Origin: FEN-1350 sp964386005
GTDB lineage: Bacteria; Planctomycetota; Phycisphaerae; Sedimentisphaerales; Anaerohalosphaeraceae
Length of the DNA: 64,000 bases
Reading direction: 5' to 3'
NCBI GenBank assembly: GCA_964386005.1
Contig: CAYLSB010000018.1
Span: forward strand, 1-64,000
The stretch's first letter is position 1. Each line of letters starts with the position of its first letter. Under the pieces are notes generated by a model. That model was given only the letters and a program-made list of their open reading frames with translations. It had not been told where the DNA came from and did no database searches. Positions 44,058 to 53,790 of the stretch are shown here, one piece after another. The position numbers and the translations under genes were made by a program.

Positions 44058-45761
44058 TTATCTCTTCTTAAGAGTAACGGCCATGCCCTGACCGGTCATG
44101 TTGATGAACTGGGTATCGAGATCCCGCCGCGCGGTTATGGCATCGAGATAATCGAGCATGGCGTCACGATGACTGACCGTATTATGGGCGACAAGCAAAC
44201 CGCCCGGGCGAATGTTCGGCAATAACTTATTGAAATAATCCAGATTGCCTTCTTTGTCGGCATCCAGCAGAACCAGATCGATCGGCCCTTTGAGATTCGC
44301 GACCGCGTCGTGTGCGTCATCCAAAACCTGAACAACCATCGTTGCGACGCCGGCCTGTTGAAAGGTTTCGGCGGAATGGCGAACTCGAACCGGATCGATA
44401 TCATGGGTGATGAGGTTGCCACCCGTCTTGCGAAGGGCCAGACAAAACCACAGGCCGGAGTAGCCGTAGCTGGTGCCGATCTCGACAATCGTCCGGGCGT
44501 TCGTGCTTTCGGCCAGAATCCGCAGCAGACGGCCTTCGGGAGGATCGACGTTCATCATCTTTAACGCGGGATTGCTTTCCATGCGCTGCAGGACATCGAG
44601 AATCTTCTTCTCGGTCGGGTCGCTTGCCTGCACAGACCGATCTTCGGGTTTCGCTGCTAATGAATTGTCATCCGAAGAAAATTCCAGCTCCCATTTCGAA
44701 AGTCCCGCGACAAACAACCGGGCTTTCTTGCCGGCCAGCTTGTCGGTTTCGCGCGCGGATGCATCAAGCCCCATCACCTGCGGATACCACCTGGATTTCT
44801 CCAATTCATCGGCGCCCAGAATCTTTTCCGGCCGCGACCATTCTTCAGGATGATCCAGATGAGTATTGTAACTAATATAGATTCCTTCCTGCCCCCAGTT
44901 CTTGTCTTGGGCCCGATTCAGAAGCATCACGAATGTCTTGAGATGCGCGTTCCAGTGAATCGACGGCCCCCAGAAGGCATCGACGTTTTCCCGATGCCAG
45001 TCGGTCGTAACAGGAATAATCGGCGTCACCAACCCGCCCAGTCCCGGCTCGGTCCAGTTTCCATTGTGATACTTGAACACCTTTCCGATGGGATTATCGC
45101 GATCGGCATAGTTCATCCGCGCGACGGCGACCCCCTGCTGGGCGACATCCTTGTTGTAGGTGCTGATAAAAAAGTACAGGTAGCGATGGTCCGGATCGGG
45201 ATTTACGCAGAAATCGCCAATTCCGCCGACAAAGTAGAAATTAACCGACTCCGGATTGTGGGATCCGGCGGGGGCCTCAAGAATCAATCCCTGGTCTCGC
45301 CAGTGCATACCGTTATCCGTCGAAACCATCTGCCCGATTCGCGGCGCCGTCCTCCCTCCGGGCAACGGCGGCTCATTGTGATACCACATATACAGCTTGC
45401 CGTCGGCGGCTTTATGCGTGGCCTCGATCCAGCGAGCGCCCTGTTTCCACGAGGATTCATTGTCGAATGTCACGCGGACCGAAGGTCGGCACAGATGGAA
45501 CAGATCGGATCCGTTGGAACGAAAGGGATGCCCCGTGGAAAAGAACATATAGAGCTGGTTACAATCCCAATGGGCGGCGCTGTTGCAGTCGATATCCCCG
45601 GGCAGTGTCGGATCGGCGCCTTCGGCGACCACGCCGGGCAGCGACAATCGCGGAGCCGGCCGCACGACAACAGATAAAGCGGCGGTGGCAACGCTTGTAT
45701 TCCCCAATACAATACACAGCCCCAACCGGAGAATGTCTGTCATCCGCCATGTTGTGCCCAT
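44058..45761 (-). CDS. Exported propeller-like/O-methyltransferase fusion
   Basis: 567 residues. A signal peptide (LRLGLCIVLGNTSVATA) precedes a five-bladed-propeller-like region (about residues 40-345, with LYMWYHNEPPLPGG, MVSTDNGMHWRDQG and YLYFFISTY), like glycoside-hydrolase or DUF4185-type proteins. Residues about 365-567 form a complete class I O-methyltransferase (TIVEIGTSYGYSGLWF, LITHDIDPVRVRHS, LVLLDADKEGNLDYF). An exported SAM enzyme is odd, because SAM is not expected outside the cytoplasm. The start at ATG 45761 has AAAGG 7 bases upstream. First gene of the operon. Confidence 0.8.
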   Translation of the reverse strand: MGTTWRMTDILRLGLCIVLGNTSVATAALSVVVRPAPRLSLPGVVAEGADPTLPGDIDCNSAAHWDCNQLYMFFSTGHPFRSNGSDLFHLCRPSVRVTFDNESSWKQGARWIEATHKAADGKLYMWYHNEPPLPGGRTAPRIGQMVSTDNGMHWRDQGLILEAPAGSHNPESVNFYFVGGIGDFCVNPDPDHRYLYFFISTYNKDVAQQGVAVARMNYADRDNPIGKVFKYHNGNWTEPGLGGLVTPIIPVTTDWHRENVDAFWGPSIHWNAHLKTFVMLLNRAQDKNWGQEGIYISYNTHLDHPEEWSRPEKILGADELEKSRWYPQVMGLDASARETDKLAGKKARLFVAGLSKWELEFSSDDNSLAAKPEDRSVQASDPTEKKILDVLQRMESNPALKMMNVDPPEGRLLRILAESTNARTIVEIGTSYGYSGLWFCLALRKTGGNLITHDIDPVRVRHSAETFQQAGVATMVVQVLDDAHDAVANLKGPIDLVLLDADKEGNLDYFNKLLPNIRPGGLLVAHNTVSHRDAMLDYLDAITARRDLDTQFINMTGQGMAVTLKKR

Positions 45762-45858
45762 TCGATATCCTTTCATGAAAGGTTGATTCCGGTTATGGAA
45801 CCAATCCTATCATAGTGGGAATACCACGGTACAGACAACAGAAATGATAAGAAAATAA

Positions 45859-46077
45859 TCAGCGGCCTCCCCACACTGCAACAGACTCGGCCACGGTGGT
45901 CGGCGCGCTGTCGCCGTCGTCGCGGGAGATCTGGACGATCCGATTTTCGTAGTCATAGTCATACAAGTTACCATCCTTATCCGCGATCAGGTTGCCCGCG
46001 TCGTCGTGGGTAATGGCATTGCCCGCGATGGAGGTGTAGCGGTTGGTGTCGTCATCGACGAGGAAGAATATGTTTTT
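45859..46077 (-). pseudogene. Orphan RHS-core fragment
   Basis: Reading from the inverted repeat at 46078: FFLVDDDTNRYTSIAGNAITHDDAGNL, KDGNLYDYDYENRIVQISRD, a YD-repeat/RHS core segment. It ends at a stop after about 70 codons without the rest of the protein. A matching upstream piece (DPVDSEAFVMDDLGNR) lies on the far side of the GxxExxY unit (46551-46609). An RHS gene was therefore split there. Confidence 0.7.
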
Positions 46078-46551
46078 GACGCGATGAACAAGATTAACAA
46101 GATTATTCATTTGTTTTTGGCGAACGCGGTTTGAAATTCCCAGGACACTTTTTACGGAATTTGCGGTTCACCTGGACCGAGGAACCGAAATTGATCAGAA
46201 GACCATCCTCAATCCCCGTTGCATTCAAATAGTTGACCAATTGAATCTCATGTTCGGCGGCCACGCTTTTGACCGCTTTGACTTCCACCACAACTTTCTC
46301 TTCGACGATCAGATTGGCCACATAATCCCCGACCATCCGGCCGCGATAGAACACCGGAACCGGATGCTGCTGTCGAACGATCAGGTCGGATTCGGTCAGT
46401 TCCAAAGTCAAGGCATTTTCATAGACCTTTTCAAGGAAACCCCAACCCAATTCGTTATGGACGCGAAACGCACACCCGATAATCCTCTCCGTAAGTTCGT
46501 CAACCTCCATTCAACCTTCCTTTACATCTTGTTAATCCTGTCAATCGCGTC
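46078..46551. mobile_element. 474-bp unit bounded by 26-bp inverted repeats, carrying a GxxExxY gene
   Basis: The left arm (46078-46103, starting GACGCGATGAACAAG) and the reverse complement of the right arm (46526-46551, starting GACGCGATTGACAGG) agree at 23 of 26 positions. The GxxExxY gene fills the inside, and RHS-like sequence resumes on both sides (frame DDLGNR on one, VDDDTNRYTS on the other). This looks like a miniature insertion unit. No target-site duplication was identified. Confidence 0.6.
46103..46510 (-). CDS. GxxExxY family protein
   Basis: 135 residues. The start LTERIIGCAFRVHNELGWGFLEKVYENAL holds the name-giving GxxExxY motif (GFLEKVY), and VVVEVKAV and LVNYLNATGIEDGLLINFG complete the family pattern. 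The fold is thought to be PD-(D/E)xK-nuclease-like, but function is not established. AAGGAAGG lies 4 bases before ATG 46510. The stop sits in the left inverted repeat of the enclosing unit. Confidence 0.85.
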   Translation of the reverse strand: MEVDELTERIIGCAFRVHNELGWGFLEKVYENALTLELTESDLIVRQQHPVPVFYRGRMVGDYVANLIVEEKVVVEVKAVKSVAAEHEIQLVNYLNATGIEDGLLINFGSSVQVNRKFRKKCPGNFKPRSPKTNE

Positions 46552-46609
46552 TGAAATAAATTCCCGGTTACCCAAATCGTCCATCACAAACGCCTCGCTA
46601 TCAACAGGG

Positions 46610-47974
46610 TCATTTCAGGGGATTAATAATATATTGGTATATTGGAAAATTGGAATCTCTCGGGATTTCATAGTCCAACGAACCATGCGACTGGATAAAT
46701 AGATATGCATTTGCCCTGATACGGGCTTCTGTAACCTGTGAATCGGACATTTGCTTAATGAGTTGATCCATCTTCAATTTTCTTGTCACATTTTGGGAGC
46801 CTGTGGTTGGATTCAATCGTTTCATTTGATCGAATACATAATACCATGCAAAAGACTCAATCGGGTTGTAATTTTTATTAAACTTGTATGAATATTCATC
46901 TATCAACCACTCGACACTTGTCGTGTCGGCCATCAATGCTCCAATGATACGCCTTTCCACAATGAAATCCTGCAACTTCTTCGGGGGAACAGAGTCGACA
47001 TATAAATCGTGTGACGACGATTTTAATTTCTGGATTCCGGACTCGCTGATATTGGAATTGAAAACGGATACACGATGGAGATTCTTCATTTGTTCCAATA
47101 TGCCAATACTGGCATCTGTTATGGATGTTCCATCGATGGCTAAGCATTCAATTCGTGAAAAGACAGAAACCTTAATAAAATCATTATCATTCAGAGATGA
47201 ATCAGAAAGGAGTAAGGTATTCAAATTCGGACAGTTAATTAATTTCTGAAAGTTTACCGCATCAAAGTTCACTTGCCGCATACCGATTATCCGAACCTTA
47301 GGAAATCCAATTGAACCATAATGTCCGGACCATTTGGAACGTGTCCCTGAGATATTAAAGAATACTAAATTATCCATGGATGGGATAGTGGGCATATCCT
47401 TCTCCGAGAAATCATAGGGCGTTCCGAAATATTCCAGATTAGTGAACACTGAAGAAATACCCTTCCAGTCAATCTGAGAAATTGACAATGCATATAATTC
47501 TAAATGACGAAGAAAAGCCAAATCGTTTAATGGAGATAGATCAACGATTCCCTTGGCTCCACCTGCCTCCATAAGCGGAGGATCGAATCCTTCTTGAATG
47601 ATGAAGCAAATCCCTTCGATGTGCTGGCCACTTTTAGAAATCTGAATGCATAAAGGCCAGTCAAAAGCAATGGGAACCGGCCCGGCAATTTGAAGTAGAT
47701 TTTGATGCAATCGTTTCAAGGACTCAATTTCTTTCGGGTCTAAAAGATGAATAGCAGAAGATCCATCAATTCCCTTTTCACCGACACAACGCTTGAATGC
47801 TCCTCCATTTGGCAATACAACATCTCTCCACTTCCAAGGACCTACAGATAACCTTCCACCTTTCGGGTACTCAAGAATACTATGACAAAACAATCCATCT
47901 AAATTGTTAGATGGGTTACCCGATACGATACTCAGAGTGTAAATTGCAGGGATTAATATTGACATTAGACTCAT
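46610..47974 (-). CDS. Exported leucine-rich-repeat-like protein of low GC
   Basis: 454 residues. A signal-like N-terminus (SLMSILIPAIYTLSIVSG) is followed by leucine-rich-repeat-like units (LNDLAFLRHLELYALSIS, FTNLEYFG, CPNLNTLLLSDSSLNDNDF, IECLAIDGTSITDASIGILEQMKNL). Composition is more AT-rich than the flanks, hinting at transfer. It starts 41 bp after the RHS gene stop on the same strand. That places it as a possible immunity or partner protein for the RHS C-terminus, but this is position only. AAGGA lies 8 bases before ATG. Confidence 0.65.
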   Translation of the reverse strand: MSLMSILIPAIYTLSIVSGNPSNNLDGLFCHSILEYPKGGRLSVGPWKWRDVVLPNGGAFKRCVGEKGIDGSSAIHLLDPKEIESLKRLHQNLLQIAGPVPIAFDWPLCIQISKSGQHIEGICFIIQEGFDPPLMEAGGAKGIVDLSPLNDLAFLRHLELYALSISQIDWKGISSVFTNLEYFGTPYDFSEKDMPTIPSMDNLVFFNISGTRSKWSGHYGSIGFPKVRIIGMRQVNFDAVNFQKLINCPNLNTLLLSDSSLNDNDFIKVSVFSRIECLAIDGTSITDASIGILEQMKNLHRVSVFNSNISESGIQKLKSSSHDLYVDSVPPKKLQDFIVERRIIGALMADTTSVEWLIDEYSYKFNKNYNPIESFAWYYVFDQMKRLNPTTGSQNVTRKLKMDQLIKQMSDSQVTEARIRANAYLFIQSHGSLDYEIPRDSNFPIYQYIINPLK

Positions 47975-48015
47975 ATTATATTTCCTTCTTGCATCGTGGT
48001 AATATTCATATCATC

Positions 48016-49500
48016 TCAGTTACGAATCATATTCGTATCGGAAAAGGGAACCCAGCCCCGAGGTGTTTCCTGGGCTATTGATCGGCCATGGCGAGTATTT
48101 AGATATCCGTTTGGTCGAACATACGTGGCATCGCCGGATACACCTATAGTGATTTTGGGTTCTTGTTTACATTTCCATGAAATATTGACACGGAGTGTCC
48201 CTCGGGACAAAGTAGCTGGCCTTGCCGGGATATGTACATGATCTTGAATCGACGATTTGTGTTCGTATTCCTTTTGTGCAATAGGGTTCTCATGAGTTTT
48301 TTTGTTATCCCAACGTTCACTATCCCAATATGAACGCCAGATTGGAGGATACACCAGATATTCTTCAACGAATTGGATTTCCCCTGTAGTACAATCTGGT
48401 GAATTAAATTCCAAATGCATCAATGCCGCATAATCCATGGCTATCCGATCTTCCATGAGCACCGGATTCTCAGAATCAGGATCAACCTCAGAGGTAACCT
48501 TATGGTGAATATGTGGATTATCAAGGTCGAATGGATTTATAAATGAAACAATATCCTTCCCAGATTTCCACGGAATACCTGAGGAGCATAATTTAACATT
48601 CCATGATGCATTTCTTCGTTGAATTATTACTCCTGACCGAATCGCCCTTTCTCTTACATCTGGAAAAAGAAATATACCCATGTAGGCTCCATCCATATAT
48701 TCATGCTCGGTATTCCCTTTTTTCCAAAGTGGCTTATTCATGGGTTCGATTGTAAATAGGCCCCAAGGATCTCTCTTATTTATTGGATGGAATCCACAGT
48801 AAGCATAACAAGATTCACCTGGGTACACCCCCATCGGATCCTCTTGGAGGAATCGGCCGGTGAAGGGATCGGTGTAGCGATGTCGGTAATACATGATCTT
48901 GAGGTTGGCCGAGTCGAGGGAATCGAGGGTGCGGCCGGTAAAGAGGGTCGTGTTGATCGCGGACGAGCCCGTGACGACATCATCGGTCGTGAACCACAGA
49001 TCGTCCGGACCGTGGTTAATGACGCTGACCGTACCGTAGGCGTTGTATTCATACCGTTCGACCGGTATCCATATTTCGTTCTCCTCATCATAGCCGATCA
49101 GCACGGCCGGGCTGTACAGGTGGTCGTGGAGGAAATAATATGTCTGGATTCCGGCCTGCGCCGGAATGACAAACGCGAGGGCCTCGTCGATATAGTTGCC
49201 GAAGATGTTCCCCCAGGCGAAATCGCCCGCGTCGTCATACTTTTCAAGCCCGGTTATTTCATAGGGTTTTGACGATACCAGGGTCATTCCTTTTCCGCCA
49301 TGCTCCACGTAACCATAGATATCCTCGTTGCCCTCAAACCTGTTTTGGACGAGAAATTTTGGCCCGCCGCAAGGCCGCAGGTCGAAAGGGACCGCCCGAA
49401 ACCAAAACGTCCGGGAAATATCCGGGCGTAACCTGTCAGTTGCTATTATAGCGGAAATACCGGCCCGCGTCCGCAATCGCGTCGTTGGAGTTAATCCGCC
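48016..49500 (-). pseudogene. 5'-truncated RHS protein with a variable C-terminal domain
   Basis: An open RHS frame whose N-terminal part is missing; the frame runs into the transketolase gene without an RHS start. It has the RHS core tip (YFLHDHLYSPAVLIGY, ERYEYNAYGTV, RHRYTDPFTGRFLQEDPMGV, CYAYCGFHPINKRDPWGL) ending at about residue 315 of the open frame. It is followed by a unique C-terminus of about 240 residues (FTIEPMNKPLWKKGN, to the end), as in polymorphic toxins. No toxin motif is recognised. An in-frame ATG at 49287 could still start a short protein. Confidence 0.65.
49145..49171. repeat. REP-like palindrome inside the RHS frame
   Basis: ATTCCGGC (49148-49155) and GCCGGAAT (49160-49167) form a perfect 8-bp stem around CTGC. 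The minus-strand translation reads VIPAQAGIQ in the RHS frame. This is the widespread 'VIPAQAGIQ' repetitive extragenic palindrome, here placed in frame inside a coding sequence. Confidence 0.75.
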
Positions 49501-49553
49501 GGCCCAGGGCGTTTGAAAAAAGTCAAGCGGCAAGGGAATTATTTTGCGGGGAT

Positions 49554-51575
49554 CTATCGTCCGAGAGTTTGTTTTGCCGCCGCGACGATGGCTTCCGTCG
49601 TGATCCCGAAATGCTGGAAACATTTGTTCTGCGGCGCCGAGATTCCAAAACCCTTCATCCCAATGAAAATTCCCCGATCGCCGATATACTTGTGCCATCC
49701 CTGCTCAACACCGGCCTCGACGCCGACGCGGGCCTTGATCGATGGCGGGATAACACTGTCTTTGTATTCCTGCGGCTGTTTTTCAAACAGTTCCCAACTG
49801 GGCATGCTGACCACCTGCGATTGAATGCCTTCGCCAGCCAGAATCTCATGCGCTTTGATCGCCAGCGACACTTCCGAACCCGTTGCCAGAAGCAGTACAT
49901 CGGGCTCTTCGTTCTTGATCAATACATACGCGCCTTTGGCGACATTTGCCGCTGAGGGATACTTGGCCGGATCAAGCACCGGAAGATTCTGCCGGGTCAG
50001 TGCCAGCGCTACCGGCCCGCCGGTATATTCCAGCGTCCATTTCCATGCGTACGCCGTTTCGTAGGCGTCGGCCGGACGTAAAACGATCAGATTTGGGATG
50101 CAGCGCAACGAAGCCAGATGTTCGACCGGCTGATGGGTGGGACCGTCTTCGCCGACGCCGATGCTGTCGTGGGTCCACACGAAAATCGTCGGATAATGCG
50201 AGATCGACGCAACGCGAACGGCGCCCCGCATGTAATCGCTGAACACCATAAACGTGCCGCCATACGGCCGAAGACCCGACAGGGCAATTCCGTTCATGAT
50301 CGCGCCCATCGCATGTTCTCGAATGCCGAAACGGAGGTAGCGCCCGCCACGATTGGATTTCTGGAAATCCTGTACGCCCTTGAAATGGGTGTTGTTGGAT
50401 GGCGTCAGGTCCGCCGATCCGCCGATCACCAGCGGAAGATGCGGCATCAGGGCATTCAGCGTTTCGCCGGAGGCCTGGCGCGTGGCGACCGACTTGGCCG
50501 GATCGAACTTCGGAAGAAGGTTATCCACATCCACGCCAAGCTTTCCCGCCAGCATATTTCCGATTTCCGCCGCCTCCGCGGGAAATCGTTTTTCATAATC
50601 CGCAAACAGACGATCCTGCTCCTGTTGCAGCTTGCGGCCTTTCTCGGCTATGGACTTGAGATGGTCATAGACCTGCGGCGGCACATGGAACTTGGCCGCA
50701 GGATCCCATCCGAAATTCTTTTTGATCAGCGCGATCTCTTCCTCGCCCAGGGGCGCGCCATGAGCGGTATGGGTATCCTGAAAATTCGGGCTTCCGAAGC
50801 CGATGTGCGATCGAAAGGCGATCAAACTCGGACGACGCGTCTCGGCCTTGGCGTTTTCAAGGGCCTTTTCGAAAGCGACCATGTCATTGCCGTCGCCTTC
50901 GACCTTCTGAACATACCACCCGTATGCCTCGTATCGTTTGACGCGATCTTCCGTGAAGGACAGTTCCGTATGACCATCGATGGTGATATGATTGTCGTCA
51001 TAAACCACAATCAGATTATCCAGAGCAAGATGCCCCGCAAGACTGGACGCTTCCGATGAAACGCCTTCCTGCAGGTCGCCGTCCCCGACGAAAACATAGA
51101 CGTTGTAGTTGAATAAATCATATCCGTCTCGATTGAATCGATGGGCCAGATACTTCCCCGCGATGGCCATGCCCACCGCGCTGGAGATACCTTGACCAAG
51201 CGGACCCGTGGTTAATTCCACACCCGCCGTCAATCCGTATTCAGGATGGCCTGGGGTTTTGCTCCCGAACTGCCGGAATCGTTTGATCTCATCCAGCGCA
51301 AGATCGTATCCGCATAAATGCAGCAGAGAATAAAGCAGCATGGATCCATGCCCTCCGGACAAGATGAACCGATCACGATTCATCAGCTTGGGATTGGCTG
51401 GATGATGTCGCAAATGCCGCGTCCATAGGGTATATGCCGCCGCCGCCATACCCATTGGCATTCCCGGATGGCCGCTTTTGGCTGCCTGAACACCATCAAG
51501 CGCCAAAAAACGAATTGTTTGAATGCAAAGATCGTCGATCTGAGATACGCCGCTGGTCTTTAAAGAAATCGTCAT
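49554..51575 (-). CDS. tkt: Transketolase
   Basis: 673 residues, full length. The TPP-binding and catalytic landmarks are present: SGHPGMPMGMAAAAYTLWTRHLR, GDGDLQEGVSSEASSLAGHLALDNLIVVYDDN, the pyrimidine-domain GIREHAMGAIMNGIAL, and DSIGVGEDGPTHQPVEHL with the catalytic His. It transfers two-carbon units between sugar phosphates in the pentose phosphate pathway. AGGA lies upstream of the ATG 51575. It stands alone, with the RHS remnant downstream. Confidence 0.97.
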   Translation of the reverse strand: MTISLKTSGVSQIDDLCIQTIRFLALDGVQAAKSGHPGMPMGMAAAAYTLWTRHLRHHPANPKLMNRDRFILSGGHGSMLLYSLLHLCGYDLALDEIKRFRQFGSKTPGHPEYGLTAGVELTTGPLGQGISSAVGMAIAGKYLAHRFNRDGYDLFNYNVYVFVGDGDLQEGVSSEASSLAGHLALDNLIVVYDDNHITIDGHTELSFTEDRVKRYEAYGWYVQKVEGDGNDMVAFEKALENAKAETRRPSLIAFRSHIGFGSPNFQDTHTAHGAPLGEEEIALIKKNFGWDPAAKFHVPPQVYDHLKSIAEKGRKLQQEQDRLFADYEKRFPAEAAEIGNMLAGKLGVDVDNLLPKFDPAKSVATRQASGETLNALMPHLPLVIGGSADLTPSNNTHFKGVQDFQKSNRGGRYLRFGIREHAMGAIMNGIALSGLRPYGGTFMVFSDYMRGAVRVASISHYPTIFVWTHDSIGVGEDGPTHQPVEHLASLRCIPNLIVLRPADAYETAYAWKWTLEYTGGPVALALTRQNLPVLDPAKYPSAANVAKGAYVLIKNEEPDVLLLATGSEVSLAIKAHEILAGEGIQSQVVSMPSWELFEKQPQEYKDSVIPPSIKARVGVEAGVEQGWHKYIGDRGIFIGMKGFGISAPQNKCFQHFGITTEAIVAAAKQTLGR

Positions 51576-52002
51576 ACCATAATTCCTGTTTTTATAAATA
51601 GTTATGCGATTACCACAATCGCATCCGAATGACGGAATCCACCGTTACGATTAGCCGGGCAGAATACGAAAAAACAGAATATTATGCAAGGGGGGATTTT
51701 GATTTTATGCAACTCCGAACTCCACTCAGACGTCTAATAATGTAATTCATCAGCCAATGGATCGAGAGGCAGGATGGATCGGTATTCAGACGAAACGAAT
51801 CGAGTTGATAGGAAAATCATGATTGAATAGCTTATTGTATAATTACAAAATCTTATAATTTCCCGACTAAACCTAACAGATAAAACAACGTAATCTACTT
51901 ATAAGTGATTGAAAATAAATGGTTTACGAAATATTGATTCCAATTGGCCATCATATGGCACCGATAATCTCATTGGTTTGGCATTGACTTCCGGAGATAA
52001 AT
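51576..52002. other. AT-rich intergenic region between tkt and folC
   Basis: About 430 bp between divergent genes. AT-rich with no ORF of note. Several A/T tracts and a TATAAT-like hexamer occur, but no promoter pair with good spacing was found for either gene. Confidence 0.5.
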
Positions 52003-53445
52003 TTGATACAGTACCGGCCTATGGCAACGATAAAGAAACTCAAAGAAAAAACTCGAAGTAAAAACTCCTCCTTCGAATCGGTCAAGCGAACCGCTGTCTT
52101 TCGTACATATCCACAGGCGATGAAATATCTGTTCGAAAGAACCGATTACGAAAAGCAGCAAAAACTCCGTTATAACGTTACCACGTTTGATCTCGAACGA
52201 ATGCACCGGCTTTTAAAATCGCTGGGAAATCCACAAAATAAAACGCGGATGATCCATATTGCCGGAACGAAAGGCAAGGGTTCGACGGCCACGATGCTGG
52301 CCAGAATGCTTCAGGCCAACGGGTACAAAGTCGGACTTTACACGTCCCCGCATGTGACCACCCTGCATGAACGAATCGTGGTCGATTCTCAGATGATCAG
52401 CGACAAGGAAATGCTCGGTCTGATCAATCGAGTCCATCCGATTATCGAAAAGCTGAGCCACGGCAATGCTGCCCCGACTTTCTTCGAAATCATGACGGCT
52501 ATGGCCTTTATGTATTTCGCGGATCGCAAGGTGGATGCGGCCGTCATTGAAACCGGCCTGGGTGGGCGACTGGACAGCACCAACGTGATCGAACCGATCC
52601 TCGTCGGCATCACCAGCATTAGCATCGACCATCAAAACCTGCTCGGAGACGATATCTCCAGCATTGCAAAAGAAAAGGCCGGAGTCATTAAGGAAGGCGT
52701 TCCCGTCGTTACCGTACCGCAGGATCAACGTGCGATGAAGGTCCTCAAACGCCACGCCGTCGAAATGAACTCCCCACTGGTCGTCACCGGCCGGGATGTC
52801 GATTTTTCGTATCGTTTCGAGTCCTCCCGCGAACATGGACCGCATACGCGGATCTGTGTGACCACCCCGACAAGCCGCTTTGAACATTTGCGGGTTCCCC
52901 TTCCCGGGGAACACCAGGCCATTAACTGTGGTCTGGCTTTAACCATGCTCGATCAGCTCAAATCGCTCGGATATAAAATTGAGGATAACAAAGCCATTGA
53001 GGGTCTCTCCATGGTCCGAATGATCGGACGCATGGAAATTATCAGCCATGACCCCCATATCCTCGTCGATGCCGCCCATAATGCCGCCAGCATCCGCGCC
53101 CTCATTCAGGCCATTGGACAACATGTACCGTATGATTCCATGATTATCATTTTTGGATGCAATGGTGATAAAGATGTCCGTGGAATGCTCGAACAGCTTC
53201 AATTCGGCGCCGACAAAGTGATATTCACCCGAAGCAATTCGCCCAAGGCCGTATTTCCGCACGATCTGGCCGAGATGTACACGGAAATCTGCGGCAAGAT
53301 GTGCCAGACCGCGATGAGTCTTCGAGAGGCCATGCAGATCGCTCGAAGCGCGATCACCCGCGAAGATCTGATCTGTGTAACCGGAAGCTTCTATCTGGTC
53401 GGACAGGCCAAGGAACAGATTCGGACGCTGATTGGCGGACAATAA
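52003..53445 (+). CDS. folC: Folylpolyglutamate synthase/dihydrofolate synthase
   Basis: 480 residues. The Mur-ligase P-loop IAGTKGKGSTATML (about residues 87-100), YTSPHVTTLHERI, and the later ETGLGGRLDSTN, SIDHQNLLGDDISSIAKEKAGVIK and LVDAAHNAASI are FolC signatures. It adds glutamate to dihydropteroate or folates in the cytoplasm. The N-terminal 40 residues are longer than usual. TTG 52003 has GGAG 6 bases upstream; ATG 52021 would be a shorter alternative without a clear site. Confidence 0.95.
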   Translation: MIQYRPMATIKKLKEKTRSKNSSFESVKRTAVFRTYPQAMKYLFERTDYEKQQKLRYNVTTFDLERMHRLLKSLGNPQNKTRMIHIAGTKGKGSTATMLARMLQANGYKVGLYTSPHVTTLHERIVVDSQMISDKEMLGLINRVHPIIEKLSHGNAAPTFFEIMTAMAFMYFADRKVDAAVIETGLGGRLDSTNVIEPILVGITSISIDHQNLLGDDISSIAKEKAGVIKEGVPVVTVPQDQRAMKVLKRHAVEMNSPLVVTGRDVDFSYRFESSREHGPHTRICVTTPTSRFEHLRVPLPGEHQAINCGLALTMLDQLKSLGYKIEDNKAIEGLSMVRMIGRMEIISHDPHILVDAAHNAASIRALIQAIGQHVPYDSMIIIFGCNGDKDVRGMLEQLQFGADKVIFTRSNSPKAVFPHDLAEMYTEICGKMCQTAMSLREAMQIARSAITREDLICVTGSFYLVGQAKEQIRTLIGGQ

Positions 53446-53625
53446 TTTTTTTTCCGCAAATCCCATCGTTTGGGTTACCCCGTAGATTTTCTTTATGGGA
53501 ATTATATCTTTTTGTATTTTCGTAACTTAGAGTCTATTGATTTCATTGCTCTCGGTCATTTTTTCTCCCAAATGTTCTCGAATCATTGAATTGCTTTGAT
53601 GGCACAAAAAAACCTGAAATTTTTC

Positions 53626-53653
53626 TTGCCCTCTTGGCGTCGTTGTCTACAAT
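53626..53653 (+). promoter_or_regulatory. Putative sigma70-like promoter of the outer-membrane gene
   Basis: TTGCCC (53626-53631), a 16-bp spacer and TACAAT (53648-53653), about 138 bp before the ATG at 53791. Confidence 0.4.
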
Positions 53654-53790
53654 TAGCTCGGATGGCACATTTTCAGGGTTTGTCTGTGAGTGCGCCATTT
53701 AACCATACACGGAAGTTTAATGAAGAAAGGGAAGTCAGTCAGCTTGATATGACCCCGATAATACACTTTTTCAACAAGGAGAAAAACAAA

